Assembly: GCA_030998225.1 (NCBI GenBank)
Contig: JAPYXD010000715.1
Coordinates: forward strand, 7,010,501 to 7,074,500
Length of the DNA stretch: 64,000 bases
Direction of reading: 5' to 3'
Origin: Diplolepis rosae
Lineage: Eukaryota; Arthropoda; Insecta; Hymenoptera; Diplolepididae
In this document: positions 21,811 through 33,278 of the stretch, one piece after another
How positions within the stretch are numbered: position 1 is the stretch's first letter
Layout of the letters: every line of letters begins with the position of its first letter
Program-made: the position numbers and the translations under genes
Notes under the pieces: model-generated
Database searches by the model: none
Told to the model about the DNA's origin: nothing
Seen by the model: the letters and a program-made list of their open reading frames with translations, nothing else

Positions 21811-23909
21811 GGGGAGAAGCGGCGAAATTGGCGCACCTAATAGAAAGTGCGAGTTTAAAAAGAAAGTATATGACTAAGAATTATGAAAAAATATTTATTT
21901 AATAGCTGGATATCTATTCTATACTTTCCAATGGATAAAGATTGCATTGAAAATTATTAAAGCAGGTTTTTATTCAGATTTCCGAAGGACTGCACCTGCG
22001 TCAATTTACCCGCCATGTCGGGTAAATTGACGCACTAATATTATAATCTTCTCTTGCCACGTATTAGTTATATTTTCATAGATTTAGAATTACATTTCAG
22101 TAGCAAAGGTTGATGAAAAGAGGTAGTTATAATTTGAAACTAAATTTGAGATAGTATATCAAGATATGTGAAGTTTTTTATACCTTTATTCACATAAACC
22201 AGCCAAAGTTAAAATATATTTTATATTTGTACAATAAAATACTGGCAATTGTGGATATTTATGTGAATATTCAAATTGAAATCATTTTTATAGAGAATTA
22301 TTTGAATTTGTAATCAGAAGTATATACAATTATTAACTTTAGAAGACTTATAAATAATAGAAACAATCAATCAAAAATAAATTTTTTACTTACATTGCTT
22401 TCACATCTTAAAATCGAGAAAACTTTCAAAACACTGTCAGACTGCAAATTAATTATTAAAAATCGCTTTTAAAATGCCTTAACCCGTTTCCGCAGAAAAC
22501 ACCACTCGCGGTTCATCGGTCTTCGGTATCACATATCTAATGCTGTAGACTTGAAAAAAAAATTCAGAGATACATATTTTTAAATTTTAAGACGTGCTCT
22601 TCTCCATAGTAAACTCAAAATTGCTTCAACATATTATTAATTATGAACAAATTAGCCGAAGAATACAAGATAATTTTTTGGAAGCGTTTTGAACAAATTT
22701 TGGATTTTACAAAAAATAAACATTTACAAAAAATAAAAAAATTTCTCGAAACAAGTTTGAAAAATTTAATTACATTCTTTGAGTAATTTTAAGGACTTTT
22801 TAACTCTTGGTGTTTTCACCGAAAGTTCATAGTTTTCGATTTAAAAAATCATAAATGTATTTGAAAAAAATTTTCGGTTAGGGCGCCATTTTGAAAATAC
22901 CAAGGCCTAAAATCGAACTTCAAACCATGGATTCTCAAAGCTCACACATTTATTCCACCGATTGCAGTGGTTGCAGGTTGATTGCTGACAGGAAAACTCT
23001 TGAAAACTCAGTTTAAAAAAAAAAGGAGAGCGGAAAAATCATGCTTTTTTTGGTTTAAACAAAACTTTTTCATAATTAATAATATGTTGAAGCAATTTTG
23101 AGTTCGCTATGGGAAAGGGCCGGTCTTAAGCTTTAAAAATATGTCTCTCTGAATTTTTTTGAAGCCTACAGCATTAGTTATGAGCTTCCGAAGACCGATG
23201 TACCGCGAGTGGCGTTTTCGGCGGAAACGGGTTAATACCTCAAACATAAAAAAAAAATTAACCACTGATTGTTCAAATGAATATAACCTTACAAAGTCGT
23301 TACATCAGTTTTGCGAACCACATTACCTCCCATGTCACAAAAAATCGTAAGAAAAAGATTAGCAGAAAAGTCCAGCAACATTCAAATGTATATATCTATA
23401 TATTAATAATTGTGTACTTACTATCTTCTTTATATTTTCAATCATAAACATCCGAGCACTTGACTTCAGTCACCGGTTTCCAGAAACGCAACACGTGTGC
23501 CAACTTCGCCTCTGATTTGAATCTCGTATGCGCCAATTTTGCCGCAAGTGTATCGTTCATTAATTAAATACTTTTTACGTAAAATGCTTATTTTTTCATA
23601 CAAATATTCTATCCTAATCGTAAGATTAAATATCAAAGATTATAAAATCGTTGCATTAATCTAATTCACCTTGAATTACTATTATTTAACGATTTAACTC
23701 AATGGCTTCGAACATAACCATTATGCCAAAAAACGATTAATCGCAATAAAACTGTATTAAGCAATTAGATTTTTATAATTTTTTCTATCAAATACATATC
23801 ATACAAGAATGCACACGATACAACTATTTTTATTTTTTGTTATGTTATCATTTTCTGAAAAATAGGGTGCGCCAATTTAGACGACGCGCCAATTTCGCCG
23901 CTTCTCCCC
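21811..23909. mobile_element. 2.1-kb non-autonomous TIR element inside gypsy, TA duplication
   Basis: Tips are GGGGAGAAGCGGCGAAATTG and its exact inverse, 24 bases or more (to GGCGC). TA flanks both ends (21809-21810 and 23910-23911). It sits within the gypsy frame between RNase H and integrase. No transposase is encoded. Subterminal copies of a GCGCCAATTT-like motif occur at both ends, and a perfect hairpin of 16-bp arms (TGCGTCAATTTACCCG) lies at 21997-22034. A piggyBac-like MITE is nested at 22483-23231. The superfamily is unassigned. Confidence 0.85.
22483..23231. mobile_element. piggyBac-type MITE, 749 bp, TTAA duplication
   Basis: Tips CCCGTTTCCGC and the inverse GCGGAAACGGG are flanked on both sides by TTAA (22479-22482, 23232-23235). 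Inverted arms extend about 170 bases with mismatches, through the CGGTCTTCGG block and the TTGCTTCAACATATTATTAA block. TTAA duplications with CCC tips are typical of piggyBac. No protein is encoded. Confidence 0.88.
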
Positions 23910-23911
23910 TA

Positions 23912-26330
23912 CCATTCATCCTTAACCTCGTTTCGTTTGATTTTTTCTTTTTCCCCTATTATTGCTAACGTACTTGGTATCGAATTTAATTTTTCGCTCG
24001 TTCTTGATAAAGCGTCTGGTGCATAATTAAATGAGCCTTTTCTGTATATGATTTCGCAATCATATTCCAGTAATTCAAGTGCCCATTTTGCTAGTTGTCC
24101 GGTTGGGTTTTTTAAATTATGTAGCCATTTCAGTGCGATGTGGTCCGTTATTACTTTGAAGGAGTAGCCTTCTAAATAGGGTCTAAATTTACGTATTGCC
24201 CACATTACTGCTAGGCATTCTTTTTCCGAGGTCGAATATTTTCTGTTTGGCTCGTTGAGGCTTCTACTTTCGAATGCTATTACTTGGTTGCTTTTATTTA
24301 TATTTTGGGTTAACACGGCTCCCAGTCCCGTGTCCCTTGCATTGGTTTCGAGTTGAAATGGGTGGTGAAAGTCTGGACATGCCAGTATTGGTCCTGTTGT
24401 TAGTAATTTTTTAATTTTTTCTAAAGCCTGTTATTGTTTTGCGTTCCATTTCCATTCTACTCCTTTTTTCAGTAACGCTTGTAGGGTTTCCATTATTTCC
24501 GAGAATTTTGGTATGAATCTTCTGTACCACGATGTCATTCCTATGATTCTTTGTAATTGTTTCACATTTTTCAGTGTTGGGAATTCCAGGATCGGTTTTA
24601 TTTTATCTTCGTCCATTAGTAGTCCTTTTTCGTTTACTATGAATCCCAAGTATTTTACTTCCGAGCATCCAAATTCGCATGTTTCTAGGTTTATTGTCAA
24701 TCCTGCTTGATTTATTTTTTCTAGAGCTATTTATAAATTTTTAAAATGCTCTTCAAAGTTTTTCGTCACTATAATTATGTCATGAAGATAGCAGAATACA
24801 TTAGGTTTTAAGTCTGGTGTTATTATTTTTTACATTAAGCGCTGGAATGTAGCTGGGGCGTTTGTTAACCCAAATGGCATTCTTTTATATTGATAAATTT
24901 CTTTTCCGGTACCGTAAATGCTGTTATTTTTCTCGATTCTTCTTCTTATGATATTTGGTGGTATGGTGAGCGGAGGTCAATTTTTGATATGTACAATATT
25001 TTGCTGATCTCAACGCATCTAAAATTTCTGCCATGATTGGTATTGGGTACAAGTCTTTTTTCGTTATTTTATTTACTTTTCTGAAATCTAAACAGAATCC
25101 ATATTTTCCGTTTGGTTTCTTGATTATAACTGCCGGGTTTGACCAATCGCTATTCGAGGGTTCCATTACGTCTTCTTCCAACATTTTATCTATTTCCTCG
25201 TACATATATTCTCTTACTTTGGGAGAGACGTGGTAATATCTTTATGTGCCACCGGCGCGCAAACTCGTTTTTTCGCTACAGTTAACAGTAGCGCAATGTA
25301 GTACATTTCGCCAGAAAGGAATGAAATGTAAAAATTGAACTGCGCATGCGCCCATCGCCATGAAACGAAGCTCAATCCTTCTTATTCTTCTTCTTCTTCG
25401 TACAGCGTTAGCATCTTACTGGCAAAGCCTTGTACATTTGAACTGCGCATGCGTCTACTAAAATCCATTACTACTACACAAGATCGATAAAATCAAAATG
25501 GCCGGGACTAGTCGTGACATATCAAGTGTAATGACTAGCCCCGCAAACAACTACAATACTAGATTAGATTCGAGTGTACGCATAAAAACTCGTATACGCA
25601 CCGAAGTCACCTAAAATAGAATACGTGCCAATGCACACAATTCGGGAAATTACGAGACTCGCGACAATGCTCGCAGGACTGATCGCGCTTCGGCTTCGAT
25701 CTCCTGCGAGCATTGTCGCTCGTCCCGCATTGACCCTCATTCTGCGCCTGGGCACGTAATGTACTATTGTTTGATTGGTTCGTGGCCTTGTTCATCTATT
25801 TTGTGTTTTGTCTTGTTCGTGGGTTCTAGTTTTATTCCAGTTTCGTTTACCTTTCTCTCGATTAATTTTCTTAATTGCTCTCCTTGGTTTTCGTTTAATT
25901 CTATTATTCCTTCGTATTTTTCGTTTTTTATCGATATTTTTTCATTCTTGCTTTCTTTGTTTTGTTCTCTGTTTCGTTCGAACTTATTTTGTTCTTCTTC
26001 TCCCCTTCTTTTCGCTATCACTTCTTTTCTTGGTTCATGCCCGCGCTCGACCTTCGTGCTGACTTTTGGTAGGGTATGGTCGAGTGTGGTCATGGTGGGT
26101 ATTTTTCTCATTTGTACGTTGTCTTCTACTCTTTTTTCTTAGTTTTGCGATTTGGTTTTGCGATTTGGTTTTGTTTTCTGCCTGTTTGCTACTATTAACT
26201 CGTCGTTATTTGGTTTCTTAACTTCGTAATCCAATTTCTTTATTTGTTCAAAAAATTGTTTGCTAATATAGGAGTGGTTTGCCCCTGGGACTACTAACAT
26301 TTTATATTTTATGTCTTTCCACTTGATTAT
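23912..26330 (-). pseudogene. Gypsy protease, reverse transcriptase and RNase H
   Basis: Protease near 26280 reads MLVVPGANHSYIS: the catalytic DTG/DSG is replaced by VPG. The reverse transcriptase begins after VSPKVREYMYEEIDKML (25205), with WSNPAVIIKKPNGKYGFCLDFRKVN. The active-site box near 24785 reads CYLHDIIIV, so the first Asp of YLDD/YMDD is His. 24700-24431 holds the thumb region (FGCSEVKYLGFIVN). RNase H (24316-23909) has FESRSLNEPNRKYSTSEKE and VITDHIALKWL. The insertion at 25245-25756 separates GHEPIKQ from RYYHVSP. Multiple stops are present. Confidence 0.82.
25245..25756. mobile_element. 0.55-kb TIR element, copy B, inserted in gypsy
   Basis: Tips TGTGCCACCGGCGCGCAAA and, inverted, CGTGCCCAGGCGCAGAATG. 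About 510 bases collinear with 11442-11988. Because the gypsy frame resumes on both sides (HEPIKQ before, RYYHVS after on the minus strand), the extent of the insertion can be read to within about 15 bases. That supports real mobility. The duplication is at most two or three bases and is ambiguous. Confidence 0.8.
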
Positions 26331-26399
26331 TATGTGAAATCTAGTTTCGTTAGGGGTGTCGCTGTCTACTTCGAATTATTCGGGCGATATGGTTTTTGT

Positions 26400-28216
26400 A
26401 TTTACGTTGGCTTCTACTCGCCCCTAATAGCCTTCGTTTGCGTTTCCCGAACTGTACCAACAGTCTCGTCGCATATGTCCTTTACCTCCGCAATTATAAC
26501 ATTTTATTGGTTGTTGTACCGTAATATTTTCGTTTCCTTCGTTCTGTTTCCTTGACCCGATGTAATCTGGCGCATTTGGATTTAGTTCGAATTTTCTATT
26601 ATTTGCTCTTTTTTGGTCATCGTCTTTCGCGTTTTATGTTAGTTTTGGCCATTTTGGATTTTCTTCTATTTTTTCTTTGTTACTGTTTCCAGCTATTTGG
26701 TTTTTCTTTTTTCCGAACCATTTTTTTAGATCTGGGTATCTAAAATTCCGGTTATTGTTAAACGTTGCTCTGTTTAGGAATTCATTACTACCTTGAGTCC
26801 ATGGGTATGTGTTTTGACTTCTCTGGTTATTATAAAAATATCTTGTGCCATTACTAGCATATCATGTTTGGAATTGTGGTCTATAATGTGTGTTTTGTAA
26901 TTCGTATTTAAAATAATTTTGTCTTCCATAATTATTTTCGTAGTCTCGACTATGCTGCTGTTCCTGGTTTCTATCATGTTCTTTTCTTTCTTTTGTATAA
27001 TATTTGTTGTTTCCATCATTTTCCCATATTTTAATTTGTTGGGCTTTTATTCTTGATTTTTCCATTTCAGCTTCCCACTCTCTTCCTATTATTTCTAATT
27101 CTGCAAAGTTTTTAAATGAACTTTTTGTAATGTAAATTTTATATTCGAGTCTTAAATTCTTGTAAACCTTTTTTAATTGCCATTCCAAGTTAGGAAGTGG
27201 TTCCAATTTCTAGAATAACTGCTTCATTTCTATTATGAAACTGTGAATTTCTTGGTTTTTCTTTTGATTGTAAAATTTTATTTTTCCTGGATTACTTCTA
27301 GGTATTTTTCATTTAAATAGACTTGTTTGAATTCTTGTATAAAATTTTCCAAGCTATGCCAATTTATTTTATTTACTTGGTACCAACTTTGAGCCTCTCC
27401 TATCAACACGGCGTCTAGATTTTCTAGAATATCCTGTTCGTTGATTTTGTATCCCCTTTTGAACCTGAATAAATTATTTAAGAAACATGTTGGGCTATAA
27501 TCTATACTATTTTTGAACTTAATTGGCTAATTTAACATAATTTGGAAAGGTGTTTGAATCATTCCAAATGGAAAAAGCGATGCTCGCATTGTTTGTAATT
27601 CGTCATCCTGTATGTTTTCATTGCTTAGATTATGATTTTTTCTATTTTGGTTATCTTATATTTCGACTTGTGTGTCGTTACGTTTATTTTCTGGAATAGT
27701 CAATATCGCGCTCCTTATTAATTTTCGAGGAACCGGTGTTGGTAATCCAAATTTATTTTGGTCTTGTTCGTTTTCTTCCGTATTTACGTTTTCAGACCTT
27801 TCTTCAGGTTTCGTTTTTCTACTTCTATTGACTTTTACTTAGCTTTCTGCTTTAAGGTTAACCATGTTTTGAGCGTTAGGCGTTTCTAAAGTTTTATGTC
27901 TCTGTCACGTGGTCTTGAAATTGTCTCTATGCTACGTATTGTAGCTTTAGGTATTGTATCCGTTTCGTTGGCATGCTGTTTCTCTCTAATCTCTACTTCT
28001 GTTCTTCTATCTCTCCCTAATTCTACCTTCTTATTTCTTATTCCTAATAATTCTATTTCTCGCTATTCCTTTATTTTCGCTCTCTTCCCCGTCTAATCTA
28101 CTCTTCGACAATTTATTTTCCAACTCTATCTCCTTTATTTTTTCATTTTCGCCTATTCTTTCATTTTTATTGGCCATTTTCCTGTTCTTTTTTATTTTTC
28201 CGGACCTTAATCTCAT
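26400..28216 (-). pseudogene. Gypsy gag-like region
   Basis: Starts MRLRSGKIKKNRKM at 28216, followed by charged Lys/Glu-rich segments broken by stops. 27206-26862 is a longer block (LPNLEWQLKKVYKNLRLEY, then ELEIIGREWEAEMEKSRI) typical of gypsy gag capsid-end sequence. The zinc knuckle CYNCGGKGHMRRDC is at about 26478-26520, giving the CCHC nucleic-acid-binding motif. Numerous frameshifts are present. Confidence 0.7.
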
Positions 28217-28299
28217 CGAAATTACTTACTCGTGATGTCTGCTATTCCGATAATTTGTCAGTTTGTCACACTTATTTTTCACCACGCTTAATTTTTTCG

Positions 28300-28863
28300 T
28301 CACTTGGAAATTTTTAGTCTTAAGCGTTTTCTCGGCTCACTGGAGAACGGGGCGAGAGAGAGCGAGAGCAGGAATCGGCAACGGCACGCGACCGCGAAGC
28401 ATGCCGGGCCGGGCTCCCCCAAATTCCGGACGCAGGGCTGTGTCCCTACGGGGCACTGGTGTAACTCTGTCACAAGTGTATAAGGAATGCGTTAGACAAG
28501 GAAATACACAATGTCATTGCTCAATGCCAGGAAAATCTAATGTTCGCCAGATTACAAATTTAAAAAATGTCTGCACGCTGTTGAAATACACAAAGACAGT
28601 TATCATAACACTAATCAACAAAAATGACCTATGTCCTCACTGAATGCAACATATTATATCTGAAATACTTGTCAATGCTGAACACGAATCTGGCTTCCGT
28701 TTGTTGATATCACGTCTAGTTTAATAGATATTTGCAATTAAACTGGGCATCAGATCTTCATTTATCCATATTAAAATGTTCGACGTTTGCTTAAGCGAAC
28801 ATGTTTTTTGACCGGATCGTCACGGATGAGACTCCAAGAATAATCAGCAAGACTACTAGTACT
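28300..28863. other. GC-rich patch, no gene
   Basis: 28335-28460 is unusually GC-rich for this window (GCATGCCGGGCCGGGC and CCTACGGGGCACTGG). It lies upstream of the gypsy gag start and could be a leader or LTR remnant, but I find no second copy at the other end. Confidence 0.4.
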
Positions 28864-30068
28864 CTATTTACCTTGATATCTCTTCTCAGTAGTTGCTATA
28901 TCTTGGTTGAATCTTTCTCTGTGCTCGTCACTGACTGACTCCAACTTTCCAGGAAAGAAATCTAAGTGTGGATGTAGGAATTGTAACTTCAATGGCATGT
29001 TTACATTCAGGCCATAAAATCGCGTCAACATTTTATTTACATACCGCTTGTAGTCCTTGGATTTGTGATTTCCGTGGAAATTTCGGATCACATTCTTTAC
29101 GAATAACCAGGATTTTCTCTCTTCACTGCTCAAGCATTCGTCAAATTCTGATTGCATAAGCTCACGAATTTGAGGTCCTATGTCCTGATTCAAACGAGTC
29201 GCGTTCGGACCAAACCTTTACAGTGTAATGTTTGTCCCTAGCACGGCTGTCCTAATAACATAAGAAGCAACAATACTTCTACTATCCTGTCTGCAGTCCT
29301 AACAGAATAGCAATCACTTTAAAGTCTGGACAGATTGACTAACAGTGTGCGTGGTAATTTATTTCCAGAAGAAGCATTTTCATAATTTCGTAGCACTTTT
29401 AAATGTGAAGCATAGGCAACAGGTATGGGTGGAAACTTATTACCATTATGCAGAAGAACTCCTTTCAGACTAGTCTTATTTCAATCGATGAAAAAACGCC
29501 ATTCGCTGACTATGTGCTTATGTCCGAAAACTTTCATCAATTTATTTACGTCGTTACAATAAATAAGAGCGTCTTCGTCAGAAAAAAATGTTGCCATATC
29601 TTTTTTTTCCTTTAATTGAGATCCCAAAAATTCAGCTTTATCTTTTGATAGATTAAGATCTCTTATGAAATCGTTCAATTCAGCTTGATCGAATAAAATC
29701 GGGTTTTTCTTAAAACCTTTCGGTTCTGGTTCGTCCCCTTCAGAATCAAACCGTTTATTTTCGATTATACCCAAGCCATTCTCTGCTTTGGGCACATGTA
29801 TAAAAACAGGCTCGGCCACGGATGAGACATCAGCATAAACAATCTGTTGCTTATTCTTTGCATTAAAGCCCTTTATGAGTGGTATTACAGAAATAACAAT
29901 CCATATCATGATTTTGCGGTTCATTCCAAAGCATTGGTGTAAAAAATTTAGATTTGGGTGATTTCCTCGACTTGCATACATCAGTTCAATCGCATAAGTA
30001 GGACAGCAATACTGAGGTACCCATGACTGATTTTTTTTTATGTAAATGGTTGTGGGAAATAGAGACAA
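28864..30068 (-). pseudogene. Orphan multi-copy invertebrate protein, internally deleted
   Basis: Two blocks of one decayed gene. 30068-29481: QYCCPTYAIELMYASRG, IKGFNAKNKQQIVYADV, NDFIRDLNLSKDKAEFLGS, YCNDVNKLMKVFG and SEWRFFID. The frame then continues with SLKGVLLHNGNKFPPIPV to about 29400. 29193-28864: DIGPQIRELMQSEFDE, NVIRNFHGNHKSKDY, LQFLHPHLDFFPGKL and FNQDIATTEKRYQG. I recognise the block order from a large repeated family in arthropod genomes, usually unannotated. Several hundred residues between the blocks are missing. Cys pairs in the N-terminus may bind zinc. The repeated nature suggests mobile-element origin; that is inference. Confidence 0.65.
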
Positions 30069-30240
30069 AAGAGGACGAAAGAAAGAAAAAGAAGGAAGGG
30101 GTTTTGGAAGGTTGCCTTCTTTATTCTTTATTCCTTTTCTGTTGGTTTCTCATAATCGTCTATCCTAAGAAATTTTTTTGGTCCAAATTTGGTGGTTTTT
30201 TTTGTATTTTGAGAGGTCGAACGTTTTTGAATTCTTGAAA
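30035..30240 (+). repeat. Penelope-like 3' terminal sequence, second copy
   Basis: Matches the inverse of about 44395-44575. Shared landmarks are GAAAAAGAAGGAAGGGGTTT, TTTCTGTTGGTTTCTCATAA, TCCTAAGA and TTTTGTATTTTGAGAG. At 44.4 kb this stretch lies downstream of a GIY-YIG remnant, so this copy is probably a truncated end of the same element family. Confidence 0.65.
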
Positions 30241-30389
30241 TTTTGAATTATACTTTTGTTTGGACGTTGAGGGGAATTTGAGTTCATAGTGATACGGGTT
30301 CGAATTCATTTTTGTATTTCATACAGTTCTAAAATATAAGATGATCACTTAGATTTCATTCACATCACTCACGATCACATCCGGAATCC

Positions 30390-31235
30390 GGAATCAGAAT
30401 CAGCCTATCACGTCAGGATTTTGAGATATTTGAGGTTATGTGCTCGAAAAATGGGGTTTTTCGCTACTCTTGAGGTTATGTACACGGCGCAAGAAATTTT
30501 TTTGATTTTTCTCTCAAATGTCATCATTTAGCACTACTCTTTTCCTTCAAAATGAGCTATTGAAAAGTCACGAGCGATTTTTTTTCACAGAGATACGGCC
30601 ATATCAAGTTTTGACATTGATCCGAACAACCTTATGAGCATTCACATTGACTCTTTGGTGCATACCATTCTGCATTCGAAAATTTATCTTGAAAATTTGT
30701 GCTTGCAGGTTTTGATGGTCTGTGAATAAGAATTTACAGTCAGAAAATTGACATTAGAGAGCGAAATCGTTTAATTTCGTAAATTCGATCTGCCATTTTG
30801 AATCCGCCATCTTGGAAATGGAAATGTCAATTCTCTGACTATAAATTCTTATTCACAGACCATAAAAACCCGCAAGCACAAATTTTCAAGATAAATTTTC
30901 GAATGCAAAATGGTATGCACCAAAGAGTCAATTTGAATGGTCGTAAGGTTGTTCGGATAAAGTCAAAACCGATATGGCCGTATCTTTGTGAAAAAAAATC
31001 GCTCGTGACTGTTCAATAGCTCATTTTGAAGGGAAAGAGTAGTGTTAAATGATGACATTTGAGGAAAAAACCAAGAAAATTTCTTGCGCCCTGTACATAA
31101 CCTCAAAAGTAGCGAAAACCCCCATTTTTCGAGCACATAACCTCAAATATCTCAAAATCCTGACGTGATAGGCGTGACGTTTTCCAGCAACAAATACAAA
31201 CCCATTATTTGCAGACCTGTGTTATCGGAATACCA
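30390..31235. mobile_element. Palindromic foldback element, ~0.85 kb
   Basis: Left arm starts near CCTATCACGTCAGGATTTTG (30402) and the right arm ends with the inverse near 31175. Arms of about 350 bases flank a centre near 30790. Landmarks are ATGTGCTCGAAAAATGGGG, CACAGAGATACGGCCATATC and GGTCTGTGAATAAGAA, each present in both orientations. The right end extends to GCAGACCTGTGTTAT (31235), shared with the element at 52978. The left end lacks that tip. It has no coding capacity. Confidence 0.8.
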
Positions 31236-31304
31236 TTTTAAAGTGGAACATCGTGCCGAAGAAAAACTGTCTCACGTGGGTGCAATGAGCCGTGCGCCTG
31301 TATA

Positions 31305-32660
31305 GACCAAGCAACAGGGAATTTGTTATGAATGATTTATGACATTATTTATTTCAGAAAACGGACTGCGCCATCAGAAGAGAGGTTGGTCATAGAGTAA
31401 TTGTGTCATGTTTTGGACAACGAAATATGATTTATAAATTTGTTATTAACATTTAAAACCAAAAAATCGCACTTTTTTTGGATTTTTGTTTATAACATTA
31501 AAGGTAATTATCCAATCTTAATGACATCAATTGAAAAGTTGTAGTCGATTGCATTGCGAACAAAATGAGTCGCCGTTGGATCTGATTGGATAATTGGAAG
31601 CAGAGAAAATTCTGAAAAACCGGGAAATTGAGATTTTGTTAAACAAATTAATATCTCAGTTAATTTTTAACTTTTCAGGTTGAGGTTTGGTGGAAGAGTA
31701 ACCGACTTTATGCTCTTCAAATGTATAAAAAAAAGAACACTTTAAGATAATACGTTTCCGCGCTATTGACACTTTAATTTATTTCATGCGTTAATTGTGA
31801 AATGTCTGCTTGCCGCAGAGGTGGTCCGTTTTTTATTTTGAAAACGGCTTTTAAAAATATAAATCAAGCATAACAGAACGTCAATCTTGGTTTTTTGCTA
31901 AAATGTTGCAAAGTTTATTAAAAAAAGGTCCAAACATGGCTCTAAACGCTTGAACGCACCAAAGTGACAGTGGTGGGGGGAGAAGGCGAGTAGGCTCACT
32001 GTGTCACTTTGCTGCGTTCAAGCGTTTAGAGACATGTTTGGACCTTTTTTTAATAAACTTTGCAACATTTTAGCGAAAAACCAAGATTGACGTTCTGTTG
32101 TGCTTGATTTATATTTTTAAAAGCCGTTTTCAAAATAAAAAACGGACCACCTCTGCGGCAAGCAGACATTTTACAATTAACGCATGAAATAAATTAAAGT
32201 GTCAATAGCGCGGAAACGTATTATCTTAAAGTGTCCGTTTTTTTATACATTTGAAGAGCATAAAGTCTGCTACTTTTCCATCAAACCTCAACCTAAAAAG
32301 TTAAAAATTAACTGAGATATTAATTTGTTTAACAAAAGCTAAATTTCCCAGTTTTTCCAATTTTTCTCCGCTTCTAATTATCCAATCAGATCGAACGGCG
32401 GCTCATTTTGTTCGCAATGCAATCGACTACAACTTTTCAATTGATGTCATTAAGATTGGATACTTACCTTTAATGTTATAAACAAAAATCCAAAAAAAGT
32501 GCGATTTTTTGGTTTTAAATGTTAATAACAAATGAATAAATCATATTTCGTTGTCCAAAACATGACACAATTACTCTATAACCAACCTTTCTTCTGTTGG
32601 CGCAGTCCGTTTTCTGAAATAAATAATGTCATAACAAATTCCCTGTTGCTTGGTCTCCTA
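31305..32660. mobile_element. Pure palindrome derived from the 8.3-kb transposon TIR
   Basis: Left arm (31305-31965) and right arm (about 31990-32660) are inverse copies, each beginning AGACCAAGCAACAGGGAA. Each arm matches about 640 bases of the 2531-3570 TIR from tip through the region where the transposase C-terminus ends, including CAGAACGTYAATCTTGG and GCTAAAATGTTGC. The centre is a short unique spacer around 31968-31992. It is a coding-free foldback member of the same family. Confidence 0.85.
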
Positions 32661-33278
32661 AGTAATAAGAGAGAAGGTAAACTAGTGGAGCGTGGGATCG
32701 GAATATTCAATTTTGTCCACGTGGAAGACAAAATTTTGGTGTACAAATATGTGCACGTGAAGCTCGAGCAAAAGTGTGTCATACTTAAGAAACCAGGAAA
32801 TGAAAGATCCGAACATGAGCGAAATGATTTCAAAGACTAAAAACTTAAGGGTGAAAGGGCCTAACGGAATAAGCATGTGAAATTTGCCACCGCACGTATA
32901 AACCTCAAATTAATTCCATAAGTTCGTATCCATGTGGTATGAAAATCCACCAAGTTTCATTCTCAGAATCTCATTTTTGTGGGAAATTTTAATGAACAAA
33001 ATATATGTTTTAATGATCATCCTATGTAATTTAAATGAAAAATTAATAAATTTCTCGAACAAAAAATAAGCATCAAAAGAATGTTGTAAAATTTTTTAAA
33101 ATTTTGTTTGTGTGTGTGTGTGATTTTTAGTACGTTTCTCAAAAAAATTTCTTGAGTTTCGGTGTGTACATCACATTAGTTTCCACATTAAACGATGAGT
33201 AAAATATTTCAGTAAAAGAAACTAATTGAATTATTCTTAATAAATTCATGTGTGTGATATAATTTTTTTTATCCTCAG
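32661..33278. other. Intergenic or intronic DNA, no gene
   Basis: AT-rich. A (TG)n run lies near 33108-33122. The last 25 bases before 33279 form a pyrimidine tract and AG acceptor. Confidence 0.5.

Larger units (their letters stand above)
20500..28220 (-). mobile_element. Gypsy-type LTR retrotransposon, defective and interrupted
   Basis: A minus-strand gag-pol order of domains: gag-like region from 28216, CCHC zinc knuckle near 26500, protease near 26280, reverse transcriptase 25205-24431, RNase H 24316-23909, then integrase 21714-21130. The protease-RT-RNase H-integrase order defines Ty3/gypsy. Two foreign elements split it: 25245-25756 just before the reverse transcriptase, and 21811-23909 between RNase H and integrase. 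No matching LTR pair, primer-binding site or envelope gene is visible. Many stops and frameshifts make it inactive. Confidence 0.85.

Noticed and set aside
25759..26142. Plus-strand frames rich in Phe/Ser/Leu resembling membrane proteins
   Set aside because: Shadow of the minus-strand gypsy region between protease and reverse transcriptase.
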